In this document: one piece after another, positions 7,170-15,879 of the stretch
How positions within the stretch are numbered: the first letter of the stretch is position 1
Layout: every line of letters starts with the position of its first letter
Program-made: the position numbers and the translations under genes
Assembly (NCBI GenBank): GCA_035512155.1
Contig: DATKEN010000051.1
Span: 1-64,000, forward strand
DNA: 64,000 nt
Direction of reading: 5' to 3'
Source: JABCYV01 sp035512155
GTDB lineage: Bacteria > Acidobacteriota > Terriglobia > Terriglobales > Acidobacteriaceae
The notes under the pieces: model-generated
What the model saw: only the letters and a program-made list of their open reading frames with translations
Database searches by the model: none
What the model was told of the DNA's origin: nothing

Positions 7170-8279
7170 GCCACCACGGCCTGGTTAATTGATCCGTCAG
7201 TCTAAGGAAATCCTGATTTAAGAATCTGTGCAATTTTGAACAGATAATTTCGGGACGGGAACGTGCATCCGTTGGGTTTTACGGTCGGCACTTTGTTGAC
7301 GGCCCTTGCCAATGGCTTATGATCGATGACCTCAATGGCGCGGATGTATTTCACCATCGTGAAACCGAGCTATGTTCCAAGCAAAGGCGGAGTGGCCCTG
7401 ATTTACCTATCTCTGTTCTCTGCTGGATCTAAACCGGGAATTGGCACCATTTTCGCCACATCCAACAACGTCGGTTCTACTCCGGCAGGCGCGTAGTGGC
7501 CCCGTCACGTCTCACGAGCAGAGCTGGAGGTGAACACTTCTAGCCGCTCTTCCCGCCGTCGCCCGAACCCGTCGCAATCAAGAGGCTGCTGCTGATCGAG
7601 GCATCCATGGCGGTTGAACTACATTCCGCCAAGGTCCCCATTTTGGAAAAGTGATCCGGAACGAGAGGAAGTTTCGTATCTTTGCAGGGTTTTGCGCGAT
7701 AGCCCTAAACAAAGCGTAATAAATGCGTGTAAATGACTTAGAACACAGTGTTTAAGTAGATGTAGATTGGCGCCACGAGTGCACTTGTATGGTTGCGAAC
7801 AGGCGGTCAGCGGCGAAGCGACTCTGGGGCTCCTCGGCGATTCGGCTGGAAGCACACCTCACGTTAGCACTCCACCCCGCATTCGTCTGAGCAAGAATGC
7901 TCATTTCGGGAGGGAAAGACTTCGTGGATAGCTATTTGCTTCCAGGCTTCCTTTCATGATCCACGCAGCCGCTTGGTCACCAACTGATGGAGTTACTTTC
8001 GCCATAGTCTGGACTTCAGCCAATCCGGGCTTACATGCAACTCACTCCCTGAGCACGTCTGCTCGTAAAATGAGCCGTTCTGTACAGTATTGGGCTCGTA
8101 AATGAGCGAACCTATTGATGCTTCAAGAGAGCAGTTTTGCCAGTCAAACCAGGCGGCCCGATCTCTCTCTTGAGGCAGGCCCTCCCCGAGACACGGTGGT
8201 GAGTCCCCGAAGGCACAGGAACACTCCGCGCTCAGGGCCTTACCTTGGACCGCCAGTGTGCCAAATAAGAGGAGAAGGA
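7170..8279. other. Long region without recognisable genes
   Basis: About 1.1 kb. A 56-codon plus frame (7326-7496) has protein-like composition but no good ribosome-binding site, and a minus frame at 7619-7855 looks like chance sequence. Two similar palindromes occur at 8061-8107. Given the pseudogenes on both sides, this is probably decayed coding sequence of an old insertion. Confidence 0.45.
8061..8107. repeat. Two near-identical short palindromes
   Basis: GCTCGTAAAATGAGC at 8061-8075 and GCTCGTAAATGAGC at 8094-8107 each pair GCTC with GAGC around an AT-rich centre. Immediately before the first, GAGCA-CGTC-TGCTC forms another small hairpin. They could be paired operator sites or remnants of an element end upstream of the integrase-related frame. 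Confidence 0.4.
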
Positions 8280-8573
8280 ATGTTTTTAGTCAGCAAAGCC
8301 GCGTGGGCTGGGGTTGTCTTTATATTCCTGGCGACGGGGATCTCTGGACCACGCCCGACGCCTCTCGCTTCGGGAGCCAACCTCAGCAAAGAAGAGCCAG
8401 GGGTCGGACGTCGGGATCGGGACGATATCGAGAAGATGCAGGAACTCCTCCGCCATGCCTCTTTCAGGACGACGATGGACGGCTATACGCAGGCCCTGGA
8501 ACAACCGAAGCGCCAGGCGCAGGAACAACTGGCGGACCTGATCATGCACACGAGTAAGGTAGGACACGCATGA
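8280..8573 (+). pseudogene. Tyrosine-recombinase tail fused to a signal-like peptide
   Basis: 97-codon frame with a strong AGGAGAAGGA site directly before ATG 8280. Residues 1-25 (MFLVSKAAWAGVVFIFLATG) look like a signal peptide or TM anchor, 26-50 are a polar linker, and from about residue 55 the sequence MQELLRHASFRTTMDGYTQA is the C-terminal end of a phage-type integrase, with the conserved His of LLRHASF and the catalytic Tyr of DGYTQ. The catalytic Arg boxes and DNA-binding domains are absent, so it cannot recombine DNA. It probably arose by deletion joining an unrelated gene start to an integrase end. It faces the 3' end of tRNA-Glu 56 bp away, the usual position of an island integrase. 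Confidence 0.75.
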
Positions 8574-8629
8574 TCGTTGTGGAATGTTGTGGGAAGAGTG
8601 ACCCGGACGCCGCTAAGGCATTGAATTGT

Positions 8630-8707
8630 TGGCGTCCCCGACGGGATTTGAACCCGTGTTACCGCCGTGAAAGGGCGATGTCCTAGGCCAGGCTAGACGA
8701 CGGGGAC
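8630..8707 (-). tRNA. tRNA-Glu (UUC)
   Basis: The minus strand folds as a cloverleaf: acceptor GTCCCCG pairs with CGGGGAC, anticodon stem TCGCC/GGCGG with loop CTTTCAC (anticodon TTC), T arm CGGG-TTCAAAT-CCCG, discriminator G, then an encoded CCA. Stand-alone gene; its 3' end points to the integrase remnant. Confidence 0.95.
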
Positions 8708-8930
8708 CACGAGCTGGGCGGGAGTGCGATTACGATGTAGATGGTAGCAGCGCCCTAACTGAGTGTCAAAAAAGGGTGCTCCGTTAACGTCTTGTCAGCA
8801 GGGCCCGCGCGCAGTGGTTGAGTTCTTCTTTGTGAGGAATCGACGAAACCCGCGTTTCTTCCGCTCACCTGGCTACCGTTCTCGGCGATTTACAATAGAT
8901 ATGTGGAATTGACGGTTCCGTGAGTTCTGC

Positions 8931-9524
8931 ATGCCTGATCCTCTATATCTCAGTCTGTGGTTCCCCAGCTTCGACGTTGAGGAGATGCTGCCTCGGGCTT
9001 TGGCGGTGATGCAGCAGTTTCCGTTTTCGGCGGTGCAGCCGGGAATCAGCTATGTGGCGCTGCATCCCGTGTCGTGGGACGAAGCCACAGTGCTTGAGCA
9101 GCGCTTCCGCCCGGGGATTGCTCCCGCCGAAGCGGTGCAGATTGCCTCGGATTTACTGCACGAGGACTACGCCTACCTGTTCGAGGCGTTCTGGGATCTT
9201 TGGATGCTTGCCGAAGATGGAAAACAATGGGACCTACAGCCGTCTGGCGTGAAGTTTCTAGTTCACGGGCTTGAGTTTGACAACGGAGCTTACCAGCAAG
9301 ACGGCCATATCGAGGTGGACTTGGGTCTTGACACGCCTTTTCTCCACGAAGGCGTGCAACTCACCGATGAAGGCGAAGCCAGGGTGCGAGCGAATGTCCA
9401 GAAACTCGTGGAGTTTACGACCAAGGCACAACAAAGCTCTGGCGCCAGCGGACGATTGCTTTGGTCGGATTCGGAAGAGAATTTCGCCCAGAGGCTGATC
9501 ACTCGGCTGCAGAAAGTACAGTAG
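8931..9524 (+). CDS. Conserved hypothetical cytosolic protein
   Basis: 197 aa, ATG at 8931. No signal peptide or TM segment. The protein is acidic and aromatic-rich with a mixed alpha/beta pattern, for example YLSLWFPSFDVEEML and FEAFWDLWMLAEDGKQWDL. The second half has an extended acidic segment (DNGAYQQDGHIEVDLGLDTP) before a helical end. I do not recognise a catalytic motif or a named family, though the sequence quality suggests a conserved gene. It stands alone and converges with selB, whose stop is 40 nt downstream. Confidence 0.7.
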   Translation: MPDPLYLSLWFPSFDVEEMLPRALAVMQQFPFSAVQPGISYVALHPVSWDEATVLEQRFRPGIAPAEAVQIASDLLHEDYAYLFEAFWDLWMLAEDGKQWDLQPSGVKFLVHGLEFDNGAYQQDGHIEVDLGLDTPFLHEGVQLTDEGEARVRANVQKLVEFTTKAQQSSGASGRLLWSDSEENFAQRLITRLQKVQ

Positions 9525-9564
9525 GTTTCTGCTGCGCCTAGTTCATCGGATTTCCCTTTCATAG

Positions 9565-11457
9565 TCACAGGATTACCCTTTCATCACCGACGCGCTTGGT
9601 TACGTGTTCTCGGTCGAGATACTCCAGCAGCGGAATTGCGTATTTGCGGGTAACTCCAGTGAGGTCTTTAAAGCGGGCAATGTCGATTCTGGGAAACTTC
9701 TCTTTCTCCGCCGTCATGCGGCGGCGCAAATCGTCCAACGCAACGCGGTGAAAGACCAGATCCTCGGAAATTTTGATCAGGATTTTGTCACGCAGTAGCA
9801 GGGTGACAATCTTTTGTGCTCTGGTCTTGTCCACCTTCAATTCACTGAGCACGTCTTTGAGGGCGGGAACTTTCAGCCCGGCGGAGGCGAACGCCATTTC
9901 GATGATCTTTTTGGACTCAGCCTCTTCGTCTTTCATGACAACGCCGCCGCCGGGGAGATGAACCAAGTCGCCGTCGATTTCAAGCTTATTCTCATGGACC
10001 AACAAATCGATCACGGCCGTGAATATAGTGGTGGACGCTTGCACTTGTTCGCGGAGTTCCTCTTTTCCGATCCCGCGGACCAGGGGATGCGTTTTGTGGA
10101 AATCTGCGACCGCACTAGTGATGAAGAGCTTAAGACCTTCAATGGCGGGAGTATGCACGACCAGATCGCCCAGCCTTAGAACGTGGCCCTGTCGTATCGG
10201 TTGAGCCAGATGCGTTTCGATCACCTGTTTCGTCCAGCCGGTTTCGGCGATCAATTGAGACAAACTCAGGCCCTCATGCTGTCTGCGTGCGATTCTGACT
10301 CTCAGAATCGTTTGAGCATCGCCGGAACCCATGACCTTCAAGAAGGCTTCCTGCGGGGGCTGCCGAGGAAGCGGCATGGCATCCAGCACGACTCCACCGC
10401 CGATCGTGACCAAGGGGGAAAACTGGCGAATGATGAAACGATCGCCCGGGAGTAGCAGCGTCGACTCCGCCAGGCGCAATTGCGCAAACGCATCTTCGCC
10501 GGGCGGAAGAAGCTTTTTGCCGTACAGCACGACGGTTGCGATCGTCTCCGAGGTGTATGCGTGGAGATGCACTCGGGCGCGGTCTTTCAGCGGCTTGACC
10601 GACGAAAGCAGCGAGAGTTTCACATCCACTCGAGAAGTGGGGCGAAAGGTCTCCAGCGGGGCGAGAATCATTCCGCGCGATAGGTCGCTCCTGGTGACAC
10701 TGGCGAGATTCAATGCTGTCCGTTGTCCGGCCAGCGTGTGGTCAGCCGGTTGTCCATGGACCTGCAGGCCGCGCACCCGCACCCGCTGTCCGCGAGGAAA
10801 AACTTCCAGCTCTTCTTCTTTGCGAATCGAGCCGGAAATCAGCGTTCCGGTCACCACGGTACCGAAGCCCCTCATAGTGAAGACACGATCAATGGGAAGA
10901 CGAGACAGAGCGTTCGAGTCCCTAGGCGGAACCTCGGCGGCAGCTTTCGCTAGCTCTTGCTTGAGCCGGTCAAGGCCGGCGCCGGTCAGCGAACTAACCG
11001 GAATAATCGGACTGGGGGGACCGAGAAACGATCCACGCAGGAATTCTTCGACCTCAAGCCGCACTACCTCGAGGGTTTCCGGGTCCACCAGGTCAGCCTT
11101 CGTGAGCACGGTAATTCCGCAACGCACCGAAAGCAATCGGCAGATATCGAAGTGCTCACGAGTTTGGGGCTTGATGGACTCGTCAGCCGCAATCACGAGT
11201 AACACCAGATCGATTCCGCCGATACCAGCGAGCATGTTGCGCACGAAACGTTCGTGGCCGGGAACGTCGACGAAGCCCAGCTGGAGAGTCTTGCCCTGCG
11301 GAGTGGGCAACTCAAGGTGGGCAAAGCCGATATCAATAGTGATGCCGCGGCGCTTTTCTTCCTCCAGACGATCGGCGTCAATGCCGGTCAATGCCCTTAC
11401 CAGCGCAGTCTTTCCGTGATCAATGTGCCCGGCGGTGCCGACGATGACGGATTTCAT
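9565..11457 (-). CDS. selB: Selenocysteine-specific elongation factor SelB
   Basis: 630 aa GTPase that delivers Sec-tRNA to ribosomes paused at UGA codons followed by a SECIS hairpin. Visible motifs are G1 GHIDHGKT (10-17), G3 DVPGHE (64-69) and G4 TKAD (119-122), then beta-barrel domains (about 180-350) and a C-terminal string of winged helices from about 400 to the end, the part that binds SECIS RNA. The N-terminal start without extension and the C-terminal winged helices separate it from EF-Tu. Divergent from purL with a 124-bp intergenic region. The rest of the pathway (selA, selD, tRNA-Sec) is not in the window, and I found no obvious in-frame-UGA selenoprotein here. Confidence 0.95.
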   Translation of the reverse strand: MKSVIVGTAGHIDHGKTALVRALTGIDADRLEEEKRRGITIDIGFAHLELPTPQGKTLQLGFVDVPGHERFVRNMLAGIGGIDLVLLVIAADESIKPQTREHFDICRLLSVRCGITVLTKADLVDPETLEVVRLEVEEFLRGSFLGPPSPIIPVSSLTGAGLDRLKQELAKAAAEVPPRDSNALSRLPIDRVFTMRGFGTVVTGTLISGSIRKEEELEVFPRGQRVRVRGLQVHGQPADHTLAGQRTALNLASVTRSDLSRGMILAPLETFRPTSRVDVKLSLLSSVKPLKDRARVHLHAYTSETIATVVLYGKKLLPPGEDAFAQLRLAESTLLLPGDRFIIRQFSPLVTIGGGVVLDAMPLPRQPPQEAFLKVMGSGDAQTILRVRIARRQHEGLSLSQLIAETGWTKQVIETHLAQPIRQGHVLRLGDLVVHTPAIEGLKLFITSAVADFHKTHPLVRGIGKEELREQVQASTTIFTAVIDLLVHENKLEIDGDLVHLPGGGVVMKDEEAESKKIIEMAFASAGLKVPALKDVLSELKVDKTRAQKIVTLLLRDKILIKISEDLVFHRVALDDLRRRMTAEKEKFPRIDIARFKDLTGVTRKYAIPLLEYLDREHVTKRVGDERVIL

Positions 11458-11581
11458 GGGGAAGAACAGTATAGTCGGCGAATCATAAGGCGCGGGTTAC
11501 CGCTTTTTGCGAGCCGTTTACTGTCAACAACACTTCTCTATCCAGCCCCTCCGCGAAATGCGACAATAGTTGTGAACCCCT

Positions 11582-13915
11582 ATGAACTTGTCGCCGACGC
11601 TTGCCATTACTCCGGAGCTTATCCGGGAGCATGGGCTCACGCCTGACGAATACGAAAAAATCCAGCGATTGCTGGGTGGACGCGAACCCACGCTCACCGA
11701 ACTTGGCATTTTCAGCGTGATGTGGAGTGAACATTGCTCCTACAAGTCCTCGCGGGTTCACCTGAAGCGTCTGCCGACGCGCAGCCGACTGGTGGTGCAG
11801 GGGCCAGGTGAAAATGCCGGCATCATAGACATCGGGGAGGGATGGGCGTGCGTGTTCAAGATTGAGTCGCACAATCATCCTTCGTTCATTGAGCCGTTTC
11901 AGGGCGCAGCCACCGGTGTGGGCGGGATTCTGCGAGACATTTTTACCATGGGAGCGAGGCCGGTGGCGGTAATGGATTCGCTGCGTTTTGGGCCAATTCA
12001 GATTTCACAAGCCGCGGGCGGGGGCGCCCGCGCCACACCAGAGATCCGTAAAAATCATGCTCTGTTGGAAGGCGTGGTCAGCGGGATCGCTTCTTATGGA
12101 AATTGTTTTGGCGTGCCTAACCTGGGTGGCGAAACCAAGTTTGAGGATTGCTATTCGGGGAATCCACTGGTGAATGCCTTTGCCCTCGGCCTGGTGCGGC
12201 GGGACCAGATCTTCTACGCGAAAGCCTCAGGCGAGGGGAACCCGGTCATTTACGTTGGGGCCAAAACCGGTCGCGATGGCATCCACGGCGCGACGATGGC
12301 TAGCGAAGAATTCAGCGAGGTTTCGGAGGCGAAGCGGCCCAACGTGCAAGTCGGCGATCCTTTCCTGGAGAAACTTCTGCTCGAAGCCTGTCTCGAAGCC
12401 ATGCACACCGGCGCGATTGTCGGCATTCAAGACATGGGCGCGGCCGGACTAACTTGTTCGACCTGCGAGATGGGCGCGCGCGGGCATGTGGGAATCGAAA
12501 TCGAACTCGACCACGTGCCACAACGCGAAACCGGCATGACCCCCTATGAGATCATGCTCAGCGAATCGCAGGAGCGGATGCTACTGGTGGCGCAAAAAGG
12601 ACGCGAAGACGAGGTCTTCCGGGTGTTCCAGAAATGGAGTCTGGACGGAGTGCAAGTGGGGCGCGTGACTAACGACGGCAGGCTGCGAGTTCTTGAACAT
12701 GGGCAGGTCGTGGCCGAAATTCCCAACCAGGCTTTGACCGACGATGCGCCGGTGTACAAGCGTCCCCTGGAACGATGGGAGCCGCCGGTTCCGCGCGAAA
12801 TGCCGGAGCATATCAAACTGACTGCAACCGGGGATCTCACGGACAATCTAAAGCGTCTGTTGGCCAGTCCGAATATTTGCGGAAAACGGTGGGTGTGGCA
12901 GCAGTATGACCACATGGTTCAAACCAATACCGTCGAGGGCCCCGGCGCAGGCGATGCCGGGGTAATTCGGATTAAAGGCTCCCAGCGCGGGCTGGCGATG
13001 GCGCTTGATGGCAACGGGCGCTGGTGTTACCTCGATCCGCGGCTGGGCGCAATGCACGCGGTGGCGGAAGCTGCTCGCAATGTGGCATGCGCGGGCGCGA
13101 CTCCGGTCGGCGCCACGAATTGTCTGAACTTTGGAAATCCAGAGAAGGCGCACATCATGTGGCAGTTCTCGCAGGTGGTCGACGGCATCACGAAAGCTTG
13201 CGAAGAGCTGGAGGTGCCCATCACCGGCGGCAATGTCAGCTTTTATAATGAAACTCTGGGAGAGGGGATTTATCTCACACCGGTGTTGGGGATCGTTGGC
13301 ATTCTGGAGGATGTACACAAGGCGGTGCGGCCGGATTTCCGGGAAGCGGGGCAAGCGATTGTTCTGTTACGTGCCTCCGACCCGGGCGACGCTACGGACG
13401 CAGAATCGGAGTTTGGCTCCTCGGAGTATGCCAAAGAGATCCTGGGCGCGCTGTGGGGTTATCCACCTGCGTTGAACTTAGAGAAAGAGGCGGGACTGCA
13501 GAGAGCGCTGGTCGAGATGGCTGAGGCTGGGCTGTTGGAATCGGCACATGACTGCTCCGAGGGTGGAATCGCGGTGACGCTGGCGGAATCGGCCTTTGGC
13601 CGGTCGGTGGGGCTGAAGATGGATCTGGCGTCGCAGGGACTGCCGCCGGAATTTGTGGTGTTTGGCGAGGATGCCAGCCGGGTAGTGATCTCCTGCGACC
13701 ATGCCGGCCTGGCAGAAATCAAAAAGGTGGCGGTCAAACACGGCGTCTCAGCGGAACAGGTCGGGGAGACGGTCCCCGAAGGAGTGGAAATCAAATTGGA
13801 TGGCCGTGTGGTGGTGTCAGCAACGATAGGCGAGCTGCGGGACGAATATGAGAATGCGCTAGAGAGAGCTCTGGGGACCGATGAGGAAGTCCTCGCGATA
13901 AGAGCCAGAAGCTAG
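11582..13915 (+). CDS. purL: Phosphoribosylformylglycinamidine synthase, PurL subunit
   Basis: 777 aa, the small PurL form that works with PurS and PurQ to convert FGAR, glutamine and ATP into FGAM in de novo purine synthesis. Conserved blocks seen: WSEHCSYKSSR near residue 50, the ATP-site FKIESHNHPSFIEPFQGAAT near 100, GASYGN-like GIASYGNCFGVPNLGGET and DMGAAGLTCS. Two repeated AIRS-like halves are present. Its stop codon is followed immediately by the purF ATG, so the two form one operon. purQ and purS are not in the window. Confidence 0.97.
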   Translation: MNLSPTLAITPELIREHGLTPDEYEKIQRLLGGREPTLTELGIFSVMWSEHCSYKSSRVHLKRLPTRSRLVVQGPGENAGIIDIGEGWACVFKIESHNHPSFIEPFQGAATGVGGILRDIFTMGARPVAVMDSLRFGPIQISQAAGGGARATPEIRKNHALLEGVVSGIASYGNCFGVPNLGGETKFEDCYSGNPLVNAFALGLVRRDQIFYAKASGEGNPVIYVGAKTGRDGIHGATMASEEFSEVSEAKRPNVQVGDPFLEKLLLEACLEAMHTGAIVGIQDMGAAGLTCSTCEMGARGHVGIEIELDHVPQRETGMTPYEIMLSESQERMLLVAQKGREDEVFRVFQKWSLDGVQVGRVTNDGRLRVLEHGQVVAEIPNQALTDDAPVYKRPLERWEPPVPREMPEHIKLTATGDLTDNLKRLLASPNICGKRWVWQQYDHMVQTNTVEGPGAGDAGVIRIKGSQRGLAMALDGNGRWCYLDPRLGAMHAVAEAARNVACAGATPVGATNCLNFGNPEKAHIMWQFSQVVDGITKACEELEVPITGGNVSFYNETLGEGIYLTPVLGIVGILEDVHKAVRPDFREAGQAIVLLRASDPGDATDAESEFGSSEYAKEILGALWGYPPALNLEKEAGLQRALVEMAEAGLLESAHDCSEGGIAVTLAESAFGRSVGLKMDLASQGLPPEFVVFGEDASRVVISCDHAGLAEIKKVAVKHGVSAEQVGETVPEGVEIKLDGRVVVSATIGELRDEYENALERALGTDEEVLAIRARS

Positions 13916-15349
13916 ATGCTATCTTCTGACAAATTTCGAGACGAGTGCGGGGTAGTGGCGATTTACGGTCACCCCGAGGCGGAGAAGCTCGCCTATCTCG
14001 GGCTGCACGCACTACAACACCGCGGGCAGGAATCGGCCGGGATTGTTACCTCGAATGGCCTGGCCCTGCGGCATCATCGTGACATGGGTCTGGTAGCCGA
14101 CATTTTTACCGAAGAAGCGCTGTCCAAGTTGCACGGCAGATTGGCGATTGGGCATACCCGCTATTCGACCGCAGGAGATTCCTCGTTGCTGAATGCTCAG
14201 CCGATTATGGTGCAATCGAACAAAGGAATCATGGCGCTGGCGCACAACGGCAACCTGGTGAATGCACAGGAAATTCGGCATCGCCTGGAAAGCCAGGGAT
14301 CGATCTTCCAGACGAACAGCGATACAGAGGTTATTGTTCACCTTATTGCGATGTCCAAAGAGCATACCTTGCCCGAAGCGATGGCCGACGCACTACGCGG
14401 TGTGGAAGGCGCGTTCTCTTTGGTCATGATCAGCCCCGACCGGATTTTCGCTGTACGTGATCCGCGGGGCTTCCGGCCGCTGGCCATGGGGAGAATCCCC
14501 AAACTGCCGGGCGAGACGCAGGACACGATTGTGTTCGCTTCAGAAACCTGCGCCTTTGATCTGATCGGCGCAACCTTCGAGCGCGACGTCAAGCCTGGCG
14601 AGCTGATTGCTGTGGGTCCGGAGGGAATTGCCTCAAGCACGTACGCACCACCAGCCCCGCAATCAAGTTGCATCTTCGAGCATGTCTACTTCTCGCGTCC
14701 GGACAGCATGGTATTCGGACGTCCAGTGCAGACCAGCCGGGAAGAGTTGGGGAGGCAACTGGCGCGCGAGGCGCCGGCGGAAGCCGATATCGTGGTTCCG
14801 GTGCCGGACTCGGGCGTGACTGCAGCGGTTGGCTATGCCGCGGAGAGCGGAATTCCCTTCCGCTTCGGATTGATTCGTAATCATTACGTGGGACGCACTT
14901 TCATCGAACCGCGGCAAACTGTGCGCGACTTTGGAGTAAAGCTGAAGTTGAATCCAGTGCGCACGCTGCTCGAAGGCAAACGCGTGGTGCTGATTGACGA
15001 CTCCATCGTGCGTGGGACCACCAGCCGCAAAATCGTGCGCATGATCCGTAGCGCGGGCGCCCGGGAAGTACACATGCGCATCTCCTGCCCACCGACGGTC
15101 TCGCCGTGTTTCTACGGGGTAGATACGCCATCTAAGAGAGAGTTGATCGCCGCCAACAAGTCAGTGGAGGAGATTCGTGAGTTTATTGGTGCAGATTCAC
15201 TGGCTTATCTCTCGCTCGAGGGAATGAAGAAGGCCTGTGCCGACGGCGAGAACACCACTTACTGCGCCGCTTGCTACACGGGCGTGTATCCCACCAACTG
15301 GGTCGACGTGGAAGAGATCCAGCCCGCCACCACAGCCGGCAAGCGCTGA
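13916..15349 (+). CDS. purF: Amidophosphoribosyltransferase
   Basis: 477 aa enzyme for the first committed step of purine synthesis: PRPP plus glutamine to phosphoribosylamine. It begins MLSSDKFRDECGVVAIYG; Cys11 would be the N-terminal nucleophile after removal of a short propeptide, as in Bacillus-type enzymes. The glutaminase region shows GHTRYST and HNGNLVN, and the PRPP loop is VVLIDDSIVRGTTS. Late cysteines in SCPPTVSPC and YCAACYTG match the [4Fe-4S] ligands of the Bacillus-type class. ATG abuts the purL stop with no gap. Confidence 0.97.
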   Translation: MLSSDKFRDECGVVAIYGHPEAEKLAYLGLHALQHRGQESAGIVTSNGLALRHHRDMGLVADIFTEEALSKLHGRLAIGHTRYSTAGDSSLLNAQPIMVQSNKGIMALAHNGNLVNAQEIRHRLESQGSIFQTNSDTEVIVHLIAMSKEHTLPEAMADALRGVEGAFSLVMISPDRIFAVRDPRGFRPLAMGRIPKLPGETQDTIVFASETCAFDLIGATFERDVKPGELIAVGPEGIASSTYAPPAPQSSCIFEHVYFSRPDSMVFGRPVQTSREELGRQLAREAPAEADIVVPVPDSGVTAAVGYAAESGIPFRFGLIRNHYVGRTFIEPRQTVRDFGVKLKLNPVRTLLEGKRVVLIDDSIVRGTTSRKIVRMIRSAGAREVHMRISCPPTVSPCFYGVDTPSKRELIAANKSVEEIREFIGADSLAYLSLEGMKKACADGENTTYCAACYTGVYPTNWVDVEEIQPATTAGKR

Positions 15350-15420
15350 TAAAAGACAAGCGCAAATGGCCCTCGCTTTTTCCTAGGCATAAGATAGAAT
15401 TCTGCAGTTGGAAAGCGGCG

Positions 15421-15879
15421 ATGAAGAGAATCCTCAGCTCGTTCAAGCCAGCTACAGGAAAGGCGCTTGGGCCGCTGGAGCAGCGATTGCTCCAGGAGCT
15501 ATGGTCCCGCGGAACCGCCACGGTTCGCGAGTTAGTCGACGACGGAGATCACAAGCTGGCGTACACGACTGTGATGACGACGCTTGATCGTCTGTTCAAG
15601 AAACGTGTCCTGAACCGAGTGGCAGAAGGTAAAGCATTTCGCTACTCGCCGCGGCTGACTCTAGAAGAGTTTCAACGCGCCGCGGCGGGAGAAGCGATCC
15701 TGCAATTGTTCGATTCTGGCGCGGCCTCCTCGCTGCCACTTTCCTATCTCGTGGAGATCCTTACCGAGCGTGACACGCAATTGCTGGATGATCTGCAACA
15801 ACTGGTCGAAGAAAAACGGCGCGAGCTACGCAACCGCGACACGAAGAGCCTCGAACCCAAGCCTAAGGAGAGACCGTAA
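15421..15879 (+). CDS. BlaI/MecI-type transcriptional repressor
   Basis: 152 aa from ATG 15421. Residues 15-85 form a winged helix: LGPLEQRLLQELWSRGTATV, RELVDD, then AYTTVMTTLDRLFKKRVLNR, the recognition helix and wing typical of BlaI/MecI/CopY repressors. The C-terminal helices (about 90-140) would dimerise. In the classical system cleavage by the paired membrane metalloprotease releases the DNA. Its stop overlaps the next ATG by one base, so the two are translationally coupled. The gene lies 71 nt after purF, but a role in purine control is not implied. Upstream frame extension to 15271 lacks a start site and overlaps purF. Confidence 0.9.
   Translation: MKRILSSFKPATGKALGPLEQRLLQELWSRGTATVRELVDDGDHKLAYTTVMTTLDRLFKKRVLNRVAEGKAFRYSPRLTLEEFQRAAAGEAILQLFDSGAASSLPLSYLVEILTERDTQLLDDLQQLVEEKRRELRNRDTKSLEPKPKERP

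Noticed and set aside
8630..8707. Duplicated tRNA-Glu 3' end (att site) elsewhere in the window
   Set aside because: I looked for the tRNA 3' sequence in the first 8.6 kb and did not find a copy; the other end may lie outside.
10331..11419. 362-codon plus frame
   Set aside because: Antisense shadow of selB, Ser/Arg-rich without motifs.
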